Source: Mycolicibacterium hodleri (GTDB taxonomy: Bacteria; Actinomycetota; Actinomycetes; Mycobacteriales; Mycobacteriaceae). From it: DNA of 64,000 nucleotides. The position numbers were made by a program, and so were the translations under genes. The stretch covers positions 62,001-126,000 of the forward strand of contig NZ_RCZG01000013.1 of the NCBI RefSeq assembly GCF_006439015.1, in the 5' to 3' direction. Below, piece after piece: positions 37,036 through 45,586 of this stretch. The stretch's first letter is position 1. Each line of letters opens with the position of its first letter. The notes under the pieces were generated by a model. The model was not told where the DNA came from, searched no databases, and saw only the letters and a list, made by a program, of their open reading frames with translations.

Positions 37036-38313
37036 ATGTCTTCGACGGCAACCTCTTTGGCTCCCAAGGAGCATGTCGACGTGTTGTTCGAGCAGTTGGC
37101 GGAGTTGACCGGTCAGCGCAACGCGATCGACGGGCGCATCGTGGACATCGTCGCCCAGATGGAGCACGACGATCTGGCCGGCATGACCGGTGCCCGCTCG
37201 ATCGCCGCGCTGGTGGCCTGGAAGACCGGCACCTCACCGCACAACGCCCAGACCATCGCCACCATCGCGCACCGCATCGCAGAATTCCCCCGCTGCGTGG
37301 CGGGCCTGCAGGAAGGCCGGTTCTCCCTGGACCAGGTCGGCGTCATCGCCGAGCGGGCCGCCGCCGGCTCCGACGAGCATTACGCCGAACTGGCCGCGGT
37401 CGCCACCGTCACCCAGCTGCGCACCGCGATCGCACTGGCACCCCGACCCGAACCCGACCCGACCCCGGAGCCGGAACGCTCGATCAGCAAGACCGTCGGC
37501 GAGAAGTACACCACCTGGCGGATCCGGCTGCCGCGGCTGGAGGCGGCGAGGTTCGACGCCGCCCTGGCGTCTCAACGCGACGCGCAGATCACCGCGTGGC
37601 GACACGACCACGGCGAGGACCACCCGGGCGACGGCGACGGCGACGCGAGCGATCACGACGAGGGCTCCCTGGGTCGGACGCCGCCGTTCCCGAACACCGT
37701 GGATGCGTTCATGGGCCTGGTGGACGCCGGCTGGGACGCCGAGGCGGCGCGCCGCCCACACGGGCAGCACACCACCGTCGTGGTCCACCTCGACGTCGAA
37801 CAGTCCGTCGCCTCCCTGCACCTGGGTCCGCTGCTGTCCGCCGCCGACCGCCAATATCTGCTCTGCGACGCGACCTGCGAAGTGTGGTTCGAACGCCACG
37901 GCCAGGTGATCGGCTCCGGGCGGGCGACCCGCACCATCAGCCGCCGACTACGCAGAGCGTTGGAGCACCGCGACCGCTGCTGCGCAGTCCCCGGCTGCGG
38001 GGCCACCCGCGGGTTGCACGCCCACCACCTGCGGCACTGGGAGGACGGCGGGCCCACCGAACTGGACAACCTGATCCTGCTGTGCCCGTATCACCACCGC
38101 CAGCACCACCGCGGCGCCATCACCATCACCGGCCCCGCCCATCACCTCGTCGTCACCGACGCCGATGGCATACCGCTCGACCCGGGATCGCTGGCCCGGC
38201 CACCCACCCAACCCCCACCCGCGGTGACACCCTGCCCCGGACCCACCGGGGAACGCGCCGACTGGTGGTGGTACCAACCCTTCCAACCAAATCCACCACC
38301 CACCAACAACTAG
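37036..38313 (+). CDS. DUF222/HNH endonuclease (13E12 repeat family)
   Basis: A 425-residue member of the 13E12/DUF222 family that is multicopy in mycobacteria. Residues about 10-290 form the helical DUF222 domain (LAGMTGARSIAALVAWKTGTS, GRFSLDQVGVIAERA). The C-terminal HNH nuclease is HAHHLRHWEDGGPTELDNLILLCPYHHRQHH (about residues 334-364), preceded by the CAVPGC zinc half-site. The tail is Pro- and Trp-rich. The family is linked to REP-like mobile sequences, but its activity is not established. It sits between two patches of decayed genes, consistent with an unstable locus. ATG 37036 chosen; the frame is open back to 36925. Confidence 0.88.
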   Translation: MSSTATSLAPKEHVDVLFEQLAELTGQRNAIDGRIVDIVAQMEHDDLAGMTGARSIAALVAWKTGTSPHNAQTIATIAHRIAEFPRCVAGLQEGRFSLDQVGVIAERAAAGSDEHYAELAAVATVTQLRTAIALAPRPEPDPTPEPERSISKTVGEKYTTWRIRLPRLEAARFDAALASQRDAQITAWRHDHGEDHPGDGDGDASDHDEGSLGRTPPFPNTVDAFMGLVDAGWDAEAARRPHGQHTTVVVHLDVEQSVASLHLGPLLSAADRQYLLCDATCEVWFERHGQVIGSGRATRTISRRLRRALEHRDRCCAVPGCGATRGLHAHHLRHWEDGGPTELDNLILLCPYHHRQHHRGAITITGPAHHLVVTDADGIPLDPGSLARPPTQPPPAVTPCPGPTGERADWWWYQPFQPNPPPTNN

Positions 38314-38354
38314 TCGCGGCTGGCCCCTCTGGGGAGTACGCACAACATGGCTAC

Positions 38355-39225
38355 TCAGCCGACGAACTCGTCGATCAGATCGTTGGTCGTCCACTCGCGT
38401 TGCGGCAGCACGTCTCTCAACATGCGCAGCAGCGCCGGGTTGGTACTGTCGTCGCGCCAGGCGCGGTCGACCTCGACCGGCCTAGCGGAACGCCCCGATC
38501 GCCGGAACGCACGTTCTCGGGATGAGCGTCGCCGCCGATGCCGGCACCAAGGCAATACCGATGCCGGAGCGCACCAACACCAGCATGGTGTGCACCTGGG
38601 CGACGTACTGGACATAGCGCGGCGTGGCACCCGCAAGGTAGAGGTGCTGATCAATAGGTCGTTGAATCATCTCGGCTGACCGGGGTGTACGTGACGACGT
38701 CCTGGCCGTCGAGATCATTGAACGTCGACTGCCGGGCCTGCCAGCAGATGACCAACGGGCAGCGCAGCGACGAGTTGCTCGTGCAGCAGCGGGCGCTACA
38801 CGATCCCCGGCCGCTCCACCGGTGGCCACACCATGCCCAGGTCGATCTCGCGGTCACCAGCGCCTCAAGCTGCACAGCCGAAACCATCGCGCGCAGATCG
38901 AGTTTCACGTCGGGAAGCTGATCGCGGGCTCGTGTGAGAAGTCGGGGCAGGACGGCGTGCGCCGACGCGGCGGTAGAGCCGACCACGACGGTACCGAGAT
39001 CCCGGCGGGGACGCGCTTCACGGTCATCGCCGCGCCTTCGGCCAGCTGCAGGTTGCGGCGCGCGTCGGGAAGGAACGCGACTCCGGCCGGGGTGAGGGTT
39101 ACCGACCGGTTGGTCAGGTCGACGAGTTGGACGCCGAGCTCGGACTCGAGTTGTCTGCCCAGTGGATGCTGCGTCATGTGCAGCCGCTCCGCCGCCCCAA
39201 CGAGAACGCCGATGCACGCGAATCG
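38355..39225 (-). pseudogene. broken LysR-family regulator gene
   Basis: Minus-strand pieces of one LysR protein appear in different frames. The HTH portion at about 39225-39020 gives AAERLHMTQHPLGRQLESEL and LTPAGVAFLPDARRNLQLAE. The effector-domain start is in another frame at about 39010-38830 (TVVVGSTAASAHAVLPRLLT). Later parts are at 38720-38690 (DLDGQDVVTYTPVS), at 38640-38500 (VAQVHTMLVLVRSGIGIALV) and, in a further frame, the C-terminus (PVEVDRAWRDDSTNPALLRM). At least three frame changes make it non-functional unless the assembly is wrong. It lies downstream of a kdgD remnant and probably regulated that operon. Confidence 0.75.
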
Positions 39226-39254
39226 GGTATGAGCCGACCGACCAGCGTGAGCTT

Positions 39255-39450
39255 ACGCCTCGAATTCCGGGTGGACGATCTTGTGCCGCAGGCGACGGCG
39301 ACACCACCGGGTCCAGCGTCGACACCCTTGGTGACGTGCTCGGCGAGCTTGGCCAGGTCTACGTCACCGGCTTCGGCGAAGGGGGGTGACAGGAAAGAAG
39401 AGTACGCCGTCGAGGTTGACGGAACTCCTTGATGGAAGTGAGTTGAGGTC
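39255..39450 (-). pseudogene. kdgD: truncated 5-dehydro-4-deoxyglucarate dehydratase gene (kdgD)
   Basis: The N-terminal 60 or so residues of a KDG dehydratase of the dihydrodipicolinate synthase family are visible in two frames. VNLDGVLFFPVTP comes first, then FAEAGDVDLAKLAEHVTKGV and GGVAVACGT. The frame changes at a run of six G (39381-39386; C on the coding strand). Removing one base restores VTPFAEAGD. The gene then stops being recognisable, and the remaining roughly 240 residues are missing. It follows an intact ketoglutarate semialdehyde dehydrogenase, the next enzyme in the glucarate pathway. Confidence 0.75.
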
Positions 39451-41062
39451 AGTCTTGGCTGAGCTTGCCGTCGATCCGACGCCACAGTGCGTCCGGATTG
39501 CCGTCCGCAATCGCATTGGGCAGCAAAGACTTCGGCACGTTCTGATAGCAGACAGGCCGCAGGAAGCGCTCGATTGCGCAGGCTCCGACCGACGTCGTCC
39601 GCGAGTCCGAGGTGGCAGGTGACGGCCCACCGTGGACCATCGCGTAGCCGACCTCGACCCCGGTGGGCCAGCCGTTGAACAGGATGCGCCCCACCTTCAA
39701 CTCCAGCAGCGGGAGCAGTCCGGCTGCTTGCGCGTGGTCGGACTCGTCAGCGTGCAGCGTTGCAGTGAGCTGACCCTCGAGATCGGCTGCCACCGAGATC
39801 ATTTCGGCTTCGTCGACACACCGCACGACCAAGCTCGACGCGCCGAACACCTCCGCCTGCAAGGCTTCCGAGTCGCGGAAGGTCGTCGCATCGGTACTGA
39901 ACAGCGCGGCCCGGCACGTCGTCCGGTCATCGCCGGGCGCTCCGCGTACGACGAGGTCCGCGGCGGAGTCGAAGGAGTCGACTCCCTTCGCATAGCTCGC
40001 GGCGATGTTCGGGGTCAGCATCGGAGTGGCCTCCGCGTGCTCCAACGCATCCTCGGCGGCAGCCAGGAACGCATCGAGTCCCGGCCCCTCTACGGCGATG
40101 ACCAGACCAGGGTTCGTGCAGAACTGGCCCGATCCCATCGTCAGCGAAGCGGCGAACGCCCGGCCAAGATCGGCCCCGCGGGTGGCGAGCGCTCCGTCCA
40201 GCAGAAATACCGGGTTGATGGCGCTCATCTCGGCATAGACGGGGATCGGCTCCGGACGGGCAGCGGCGGCAGCGACCACAGCCATTCCACCGGAACGTGA
40301 TCCGGTGAAACCTACCGCTTTGATCCGCGGGTCCGTGACGAGCGTGGTGCCGAGCCCGACACCCGGTATGAACAACATCGAGAACGTGCCCGCGGGCAGA
40401 CCCACAGCGGCGACGGCTGCCGTGACGGCGCGGCCGACCAGTTCGGAGGTCCCCGGGTGGGCATCGTGGGCCTTGACGACGACGGGGCAGCCCGCTGCCA
40501 GTGCCGACGCGGTGTCACCACCCGCAACCGAGAACGCGAGCGGAAAGTTGCTGGCGCCGAAGACCGCAACGGGTCCGAGAGGCACGGCGCGCTGGCGGAT
40601 GTCGGGCCGCGGCACGGGTACCCGGTCGGGCTGGGCGGGATCGATGCGGGCGCCGTTCCAACTTCCCTCCCGAAGCACTTCTGCGAACAGTCGCAACTGT
40701 CCGGTGGTCCGCCCGACCTCGCCTTCGATGCGCGGCTGGGGCAACCCGGTTTCGGCGGAAGCCCTTGCGACGAGTGCCTCGCGGAGCGCCTCGATGTTGT
40801 CGGCGATCACTTCGAGGAAACGCGCCCGGCGCTCTGAGCTGGTGGCGCGGTACTCCCCGAAGGCGGCGGCTGCCGCCGCGCACGCGGCCTCGACGTGGGA
40901 GGCATCGCCGTATCGGTAGCCGGGTTCGAGTTCGGCCCCTTCGACGGGATCGAAGGCACGGATCTCGGGGCCGTCACCCACGACGGATTTACCTGCGATG
41001 AACATCCGGCCGGTGAGGGCGTCGCTGCGGTTTTCGGTGTCGTGGGTCGCCGTCCGAGTCAC
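39449..41062 (-). CDS. alpha-ketoglutarate semialdehyde (2,5-dioxovalerate) dehydrogenase
   Basis: A 537-residue NADP-type aldehyde dehydrogenase of the KGSADH branch. It shows GPVAVFGASNFPLAFSVAGGD in the cofactor site, the catalytic glutamate in VYAEMSAINPVFLL, the catalytic cysteine in GSGQFCTNPGLV, and the C-terminal FNGWPTGVEVGYAMVHGGPSPATSDSRTTSVG. It oxidises 2-oxoglutarate semialdehyde to 2-oxoglutarate in D-glucarate/galactarate, pentose or hydroxyproline breakdown. The kdgD remnant directly downstream suggests the glucarate route was once intact. GTG start; repeated elements lie upstream. Confidence 0.88.
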   Translation of the reverse strand: MTRTATHDTENRSDALTGRMFIAGKSVVGDGPEIRAFDPVEGAELEPGYRYGDASHVEAACAAAAAAFGEYRATSSERRARFLEVIADNIEALREALVARASAETGLPQPRIEGEVGRTTGQLRLFAEVLREGSWNGARIDPAQPDRVPVPRPDIRQRAVPLGPVAVFGASNFPLAFSVAGGDTASALAAGCPVVVKAHDAHPGTSELVGRAVTAAVAAVGLPAGTFSMLFIPGVGLGTTLVTDPRIKAVGFTGSRSGGMAVVAAAAARPEPIPVYAEMSAINPVFLLDGALATRGADLGRAFAASLTMGSGQFCTNPGLVIAVEGPGLDAFLAAAEDALEHAEATPMLTPNIAASYAKGVDSFDSAADLVVRGAPGDDRTTCRAALFSTDATTFRDSEALQAEVFGASSLVVRCVDEAEMISVAADLEGQLTATLHADESDHAQAAGLLPLLELKVGRILFNGWPTGVEVGYAMVHGGPSPATSDSRTTSVGACAIERFLRPVCYQNVPKSLLPNAIADGNPDALWRRIDGKLSQD

Positions 41063-41081
41063 GCGGTCAACGTTAAATCGC

Positions 41082-41108
41082 AGACCAATACATGTCCAAG
41101 ACCAATAC
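41082..41108. promoter_or_regulatory. direct-repeat operator candidate upstream of the semialdehyde dehydrogenase
   Basis: AGACCAATAC occurs twice (41082-41091 and 41099-41108) with a 17-bp period, 20-46 bp before the dehydrogenase start. A GntR- or LysR-type regulator may bind. Its cognate could be the broken LysR gene nearby. Inferred. Confidence 0.4.
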
Positions 41109-41150
41109 GACAGCGACTAATGCGGGACGTGCATCAGTGGGGTGGGTAAG

Positions 41151-41546
41151 TCAGGCGGACCTTTGACCGCGCAGGGCCAGCCGGTGGAGGACGTCCCGTC
41201 CAAGCCGACGCAGGTCCGTGCGGGGAAACGCGGAGATCAGCGTGACCCCGTCGGCCACGCCGGCAGCCTCCATGTCCGCGATCAGACCGGTCAATCCGTC
41301 GACAGTGCCCGCATAGCGCAGCGTCCCGTCGTCGATGCCGGCGAGGTCGCGCACCGAGCGGAAGTCCGGCGCTACCGCCACCGTGATGTCCAGAATCACC
41401 TCCACCTCACCCCGATCGGACCGGATTCGAGCGCGCCCACGCTGGGCGCGCTGCAGGTCGGGCTCCGCGAGCCGGACCGTGGTGCCGCCACCAGTGGTCA
41501 GCTCGTTCCAGTCGTTCTCGGACCCATCTACCACGAATAGCCGCAC
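41151..41546 (-). CDS. hypothetical protein resembling the C-terminal end of an LLM-class monooxygenase
   Basis: A 131-residue protein without signal or membrane segment. The C-terminal half (RYAGTVDGLTGLIADMEAAG, VADGVTLISAFPRTDLRRLG, DVLHRL) is reminiscent of the last beta-alpha unit of luciferase-like F420/FMN monooxygenases. Most of the TIM barrel is absent, so it is either a remnant or a small unrelated protein. Its start (GTG 41546) is 116 bp from the divergent NRPS start. I do not recognise a precise family. Confidence 0.5.
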   Translation of the reverse strand: MRLFVVDGSENDWNELTTGGGTTVRLAEPDLQRAQRGRARIRSDRGEVEVILDITVAVAPDFRSVRDLAGIDDGTLRYAGTVDGLTGLIADMEAAGVADGVTLISAFPRTDLRRLGRDVLHRLALRGQRSA

Positions 41547-41649
41547 CGAGGCGACGCTAGGCCAGGCACATCCGGTTCACGACGGTTGTAATCATGCGGA
41601 ATCCATTGACATGGCGCGCGGCGACGACGAGCGCGGGGCGCCGGGTTAG

Positions 41650-41662
41650 TAGTTTGTACACC
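41650..41662 (+). promoter_or_regulatory. leaderless -10 box for the Pls-like NRPS operon
   Basis: TAGTTT at 41650-41655 fits TANNNT and lies 7 bases before the GTG at 41663. That is the spacing of mycobacterial leaderless promoters, and it supports GTG 41663 as the translation start of the synthetase. Confidence 0.5.
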
Positions 41663-44600
41663 GTGACAACGGAGACAGCGGACCCTCGCCCGGACATCCC
41701 CGCGCAGTACCTGTTGTCCCCGGCGGCACCGGAACCGCGGACGCTCATCGACATCCTCCACGAGACGGCCCGACGTCACCCCGACTCGCCCGCCCTCGAC
41801 GACGGTGAGGTGCAACTGACGTACGCGGAGCTGATCTCCGACATAGAGGAGAGCGTGGCCTGGCTGGCCGCCCGCGGAATCGGTCGCGGCGACCGGATCG
41901 GCATCCGAATGCCGTCGGGCAGCTACGCGCTCTACGTCGCCATCCTGTCGGCCCTTGCTGCAGGCGCCGCCTACGTGCCCGTCGATGCCGACGATCCGCA
42001 GGAGCGTGCCGATCTGGTGTTCGGCGAAGCCGGCGTCGTGGCCATCATCACCGACCAGGGTCTGATCCGCGGTCCCGGCTCGTCCCGCGGCTGGCGTGCC
42101 GGAGACCCGATGATCCGCGACGACGCCTGGATCATCTTCACGTCAGGGTCCACCGGTACCCCCAAGGGCGTCGCGGTGACCCACCGCAACGCCGCCGCAT
42201 TCGTCGACGCCGAGGCCCGCGTCTTCATGCGGGACAGCCCAATCGGGCCAGGGGACCGGGTACTCGCGGGACTGTCCGTCGCGTTCGACGCGTCGTGCGA
42301 GGAAATGTGGTTGGCATGGCGGTACGGGGCTTGCCTGGTGCCCGCCCCCCGCTCGCTGGTGCGCAGCGGCATGGACCTGGGACCGTGGCTGGTATCGCGT
42401 GACATCACGGTCGTGTCGACGGTGCCGACGCTGGCGGCCCTCTGGCCCGCAGAGGCGCTCGAGGCGGTGCGGCTGCTGATCTTCGGCGGCGAGGCCTGCC
42501 CACCCGAACTGGCCGAGCGGCTCGCGGTCGACGGTCGCGAGGTGTGGAACACCTACGGCCCCACCGAGGCGACCGTGGTGGCGTGTCTGGCCAGACTGGA
42601 AGGGGGCGCACCGGTCAGCATCGGCCTGCCGCTGCCCGGCTGGGACCTCGCCGTCGTCGGCAAGGACGGCAACCCGGTGGCCATCGGTGAGATCGGCGAG
42701 CTGGTGATCGGCGGCGTCGGCCTGGCCCGCTACCTTGACCCGGAGAAGGACGCCGAGAAGTACGCGCCGATGGAGACCCTCGGGTGGTCGCGCGCCTACC
42801 GCAGCGGTGACCTCGTTCGTCTGGAATCCGACGGCCTCTACTTCCAGGGCCGCGCCGACGATCAGGTGAAGGTCGGCGGCAGACGCATCGAGCTCGGCGA
42901 GGTCGACTCGGCGCTGGTGCACCTGCCGGGCGTCAGCGGCGGCGCCGCAGCCGTGCGACGGACCGCCAGCGGCACTCCCCTGCTGGTCGGCTACATCGCC
43001 AGCGCCGACCCCGACTTCGACCTGGCGGCCGCCCGCGTGGCGCTTGCCGAGTCGCTGCCCGCCGCGCTGGTGCCCAGACTCGTCCTCCTCGACGAACTAC
43101 CGACCAGGACGTCGGGCAAGGTAGACCGCAACGCACTCCCATGGCCCCTCGAAGACTCGGCCAACGAAGTCGACAACCCGGCCCTGGCAGGAACCACCGG
43201 TTGGCTGGCCGGACTCTGGCGCGACGTGCTCGCCGCCCCGGTCAGTGGACCCGAGGAAGACTTCTTCGCTCTCGGCGGCGGCTCCCTTTCCGCGGCGCAG
43301 TTGGTGGCCGCTCTTCGCACCCGCTACCCCGAGGTGACCGTCGCGGATCTGTACGACCATCCCCGGCTGGGGTCGCTCGCGGGATACCTGGACGAACTCG
43401 ACCCACCGGCTCCCGTCGAAACCCGCGTCGTCACCCCGGTCTCCCGGCGAACGGAGCTGGCGCAGGTCGCCGCGTCGCTGCCATTGGCCATGCTGACGGG
43501 CATGCAGTGGGTGGTGTGGCTGGCGCTGCTGAACAACGTCGTCGCCGAGATGAGGCCATCGTCGTGGGCCACCCCCGTGAACTGGTGGCTGCTGCTCGTC
43601 GGCTTCATCGTCTTCGTCACGCCGCTCGGCCGCATGACCATCGCGGTGCTCGGCGCGCGGATGCTGATCGGCACCCTGACACCCGGGACCTACCGTCGTG
43701 GCGGGGCCGAACACCTGCGGGTGTGGCTCGCCGAACGACTTGGCGAGGCCAGCGGCGCTGAAAACCTTGCGGGCGCACCATGGTTGGTGTACTACGCCCG
43801 CGCTCTGGGCAACAAGGTGGGCAAGGGTGTCGACCTGCATTCGTCCCCACCCGTCACGGGGATGCTGACGTTGGGCCATCGCTGCTCGATCGAACCGGAG
43901 GTCGACCTCACGGGGCACTGGATCGACGGCGACCTCTTCCACGTCGGATCGATCACCGTCGGCAACGACGCCACGGTCGGCGCGCGGACCAGCCTGTTCC
44001 CTGGCGCCGTGATCGGCAAGAACGCCGACATCGCCCCCGGCTCCGGGGTGATCGGCAAGGTCAAGGCCGGCCAGTACTGGAAGGGCTCACCCGCCGTGAA
44101 GTCGGGCAAGGCCCGCCACCCGTGGCCCGACGACCGGCCTGCCCGCGCCCCGGTGTGGGTGGCCATGTTCGGCGTGACGTCGATCCTGCTCGGCGCCGTC
44201 CCACTGCTGGCCCTCGGTGCGGGACTCGCCGTCGTGGGCTGGGCGATTCGCGACACCACGTCGCTGACCGACGCGGTCCTGCCCGCTCTCGCGTGGACAC
44301 CCATCGCCACCCTCGTCGCCGTGGTCGTCTACGCGATCCTGACGGTGATCGGCGTCCGGGCGATGGCGTTGGGACTGCGTGAGGGCTACCACCCGGTCCG
44401 CAGCCGGATCGGCTGGCAGCTGTGGGCGACGGAACGGCTGATGGACGCCGCCCGCAACTACCTGTTCCCCATCTATGCCAGCCTCTTGACGCCGGCGTGG
44501 ATGCGGTTGCTCGGCGCGAAGATCGGCCGCGGCACCGAGATCTCGACAACGCTGATGACCCCGAAGTTCACCGTCGTCGAGGACGGCGCCTTCCTGGCCG

Positions 44601-45586
44601 ACGACACCATGGTCGCGTCCTACGAACTCGGCGGCGGGTGGATTCACGTCGCCACGGCGACCGTCGGCAAGCGGGCGTTCCTCGGCAACTCCGGCATCAC
44701 CCAGCCGGGCAGGCGGGTACCCGACGACGGGCTCGTCGCGGTGCTCAGTGCGACGCCGCACAAGGCCAAGGCCGGGTCGTCGTGGCTGGGCAGCCCGCCG
44801 ATCCGCCTGCGTAGAAAGCCGACGGCGGCCGACGTGCTGCGCACCTTCCACCCGTCGCGCAAGTTGAAGGTCATGCGCGGCCTGGTCGAGACGTGTCGGC
44901 TGCTGCCCCTGATCGTCACGTTCGCGATCGGTGTCGTCGTATTAGGCGGCCTGCAGGGCATGGCAGGCGAATTCGGTTGGCTCTGGGCATCACTCGGGGG
45001 CGGACTCGTCCTGCTGGTCGCGGGCATCGCTGCAGGCACCATCGCCGTGATCGCCAAGTGGCTGGTGGTCGGCCGCATCGAAGCCGTTGAGCATCCCCTG
45101 TGGTCCTCGTTCGTGTGGCGCAACGAAGTGTCCGACACCTTCGTCGAAACCGTGGCGGCGCCGTGGTTCGCGCGGGCCGCGAGCGGCACGCCCGTGATGA
45201 ACCTGTGGCTGCGGGCGCTCGGCGCATCGATCGGTCGTGGCGTGTGGTGCGAGACGTACTGGCTCCCGGAGGCAGACCTCGTCACCGTGGGTGACGGTGC
45301 GACCGTGAGCCGCGGGTGCGTGGTGCAGACGCACCTCTTCCACGATCGAATCATGCGACTGGACACCGTCACCCTGGGCGAGGGTGCGACACTCGGGCCG
45401 CACTGCGTGGCGCTGCCCGCCGCCAAGATCGGTGCGGGCGCTACCGTCGGGCCCGCCTCGTTGGTGATGCGGGGTGACGAGGTGCCCGCCAACTCACGAT
45501 GGCAGGGCAACCCCATCGCGCCGTGGGGTGCCAAGCGCAAGAAGCGCGGCGGCTCGGCGCCCAAGCCCAGCAAGAGTGCCGCGTGA
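41663..45586 (+). CDS. Pls/PosA-family single-module membrane non-ribosomal peptide synthetase
   Basis: A 1307-residue integral-membrane NRPS with the domain plan of Streptomyces epsilon-poly-L-lysine synthetase. The adenylation domain spans about residues 25-510: IIFTSGSTGTPKG at 157, AFDASCEEMW with the Asp that holds an alpha-amino group, NTYGPTEATV, RADDQVKVGGRRIELGEV at 397 and the catalytic K486. The carrier-protein serine is S541 (LGGGSLSAAQ). Three pairs of membrane segments (about 605-680, 830-905, 1080-1140) alternate with three left-handed beta-helix acyltransferase-like domains (GNDATVGARTSLFPGAVIG and similar hexapeptides). Such enzymes polymerise one amino acid into an isopeptide chain. 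The amino acid here is unknown. GTG 41663 chosen; the frame is open back to 41594. Confidence 0.9.
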   Translation: MTTETADPRPDIPAQYLLSPAAPEPRTLIDILHETARRHPDSPALDDGEVQLTYAELISDIEESVAWLAARGIGRGDRIGIRMPSGSYALYVAILSALAAGAAYVPVDADDPQERADLVFGEAGVVAIITDQGLIRGPGSSRGWRAGDPMIRDDAWIIFTSGSTGTPKGVAVTHRNAAAFVDAEARVFMRDSPIGPGDRVLAGLSVAFDASCEEMWLAWRYGACLVPAPRSLVRSGMDLGPWLVSRDITVVSTVPTLAALWPAEALEAVRLLIFGGEACPPELAERLAVDGREVWNTYGPTEATVVACLARLEGGAPVSIGLPLPGWDLAVVGKDGNPVAIGEIGELVIGGVGLARYLDPEKDAEKYAPMETLGWSRAYRSGDLVRLESDGLYFQGRADDQVKVGGRRIELGEVDSALVHLPGVSGGAAAVRRTASGTPLLVGYIASADPDFDLAAARVALAESLPAALVPRLVLLDELPTRTSGKVDRNALPWPLEDSANEVDNPALAGTTGWLAGLWRDVLAAPVSGPEEDFFALGGGSLSAAQLVAALRTRYPEVTVADLYDHPRLGSLAGYLDELDPPAPVETRVVTPVSRRTELAQVAASLPLAMLTGMQWVVWLALLNNVVAEMRPSSWATPVNWWLLLVGFIVFVTPLGRMTIAVLGARMLIGTLTPGTYRRGGAEHLRVWLAERLGEASGAENLAGAPWLVYYARALGNKVGKGVDLHSSPPVTGMLTLGHRCSIEPEVDLTGHWIDGDLFHVGSITVGNDATVGARTSLFPGAVIGKNADIAPGSGVIGKVKAGQYWKGSPAVKSGKARHPWPDDRPARAPVWVAMFGVTSILLGAVPLLALGAGLAVVGWAIRDTTSLTDAVLPALAWTPIATLVAVVVYAILTVIGVRAMALGLREGYHPVRSRIGWQLWATERLMDAARNYLFPIYASLLTPAWMRLLGAKIGRGTEISTTLMTPKFTVVEDGAFLADDTMVASYELGGGWIHVATATVGKRAFLGNSGITQPGRRVPDDGLVAVLSATPHKAKAGSSWLGSPPIRLRRKPTAADVLRTFHPSRKLKVMRGLVETCRLLPLIVTFAIGVVVLGGLQGMAGEFGWLWASLGGGLVLLVAGIAAGTIAVIAKWLVVGRIEAVEHPLWSSFVWRNEVSDTFVETVAAPWFARAASGTPVMNLWLRALGASIGRGVWCETYWLPEADLVTVGDGATVSRGCVVQTHLFHDRIMRLDTVTLGEGATLGPHCVALPAAKIGAGATVGPASLVMRGDEVPANSRWQGNPIAPWGAKRKKRGGSAPKPSKSAA

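Noticed and set aside
37036-38313. DUF222/HNH gene as an intact insertion sequence or intein/homing unit
   Set aside because: No terminal inverted repeats, target duplication or transposase were seen around it. It is a family linked to repeats but not a recognisable mobile element here.
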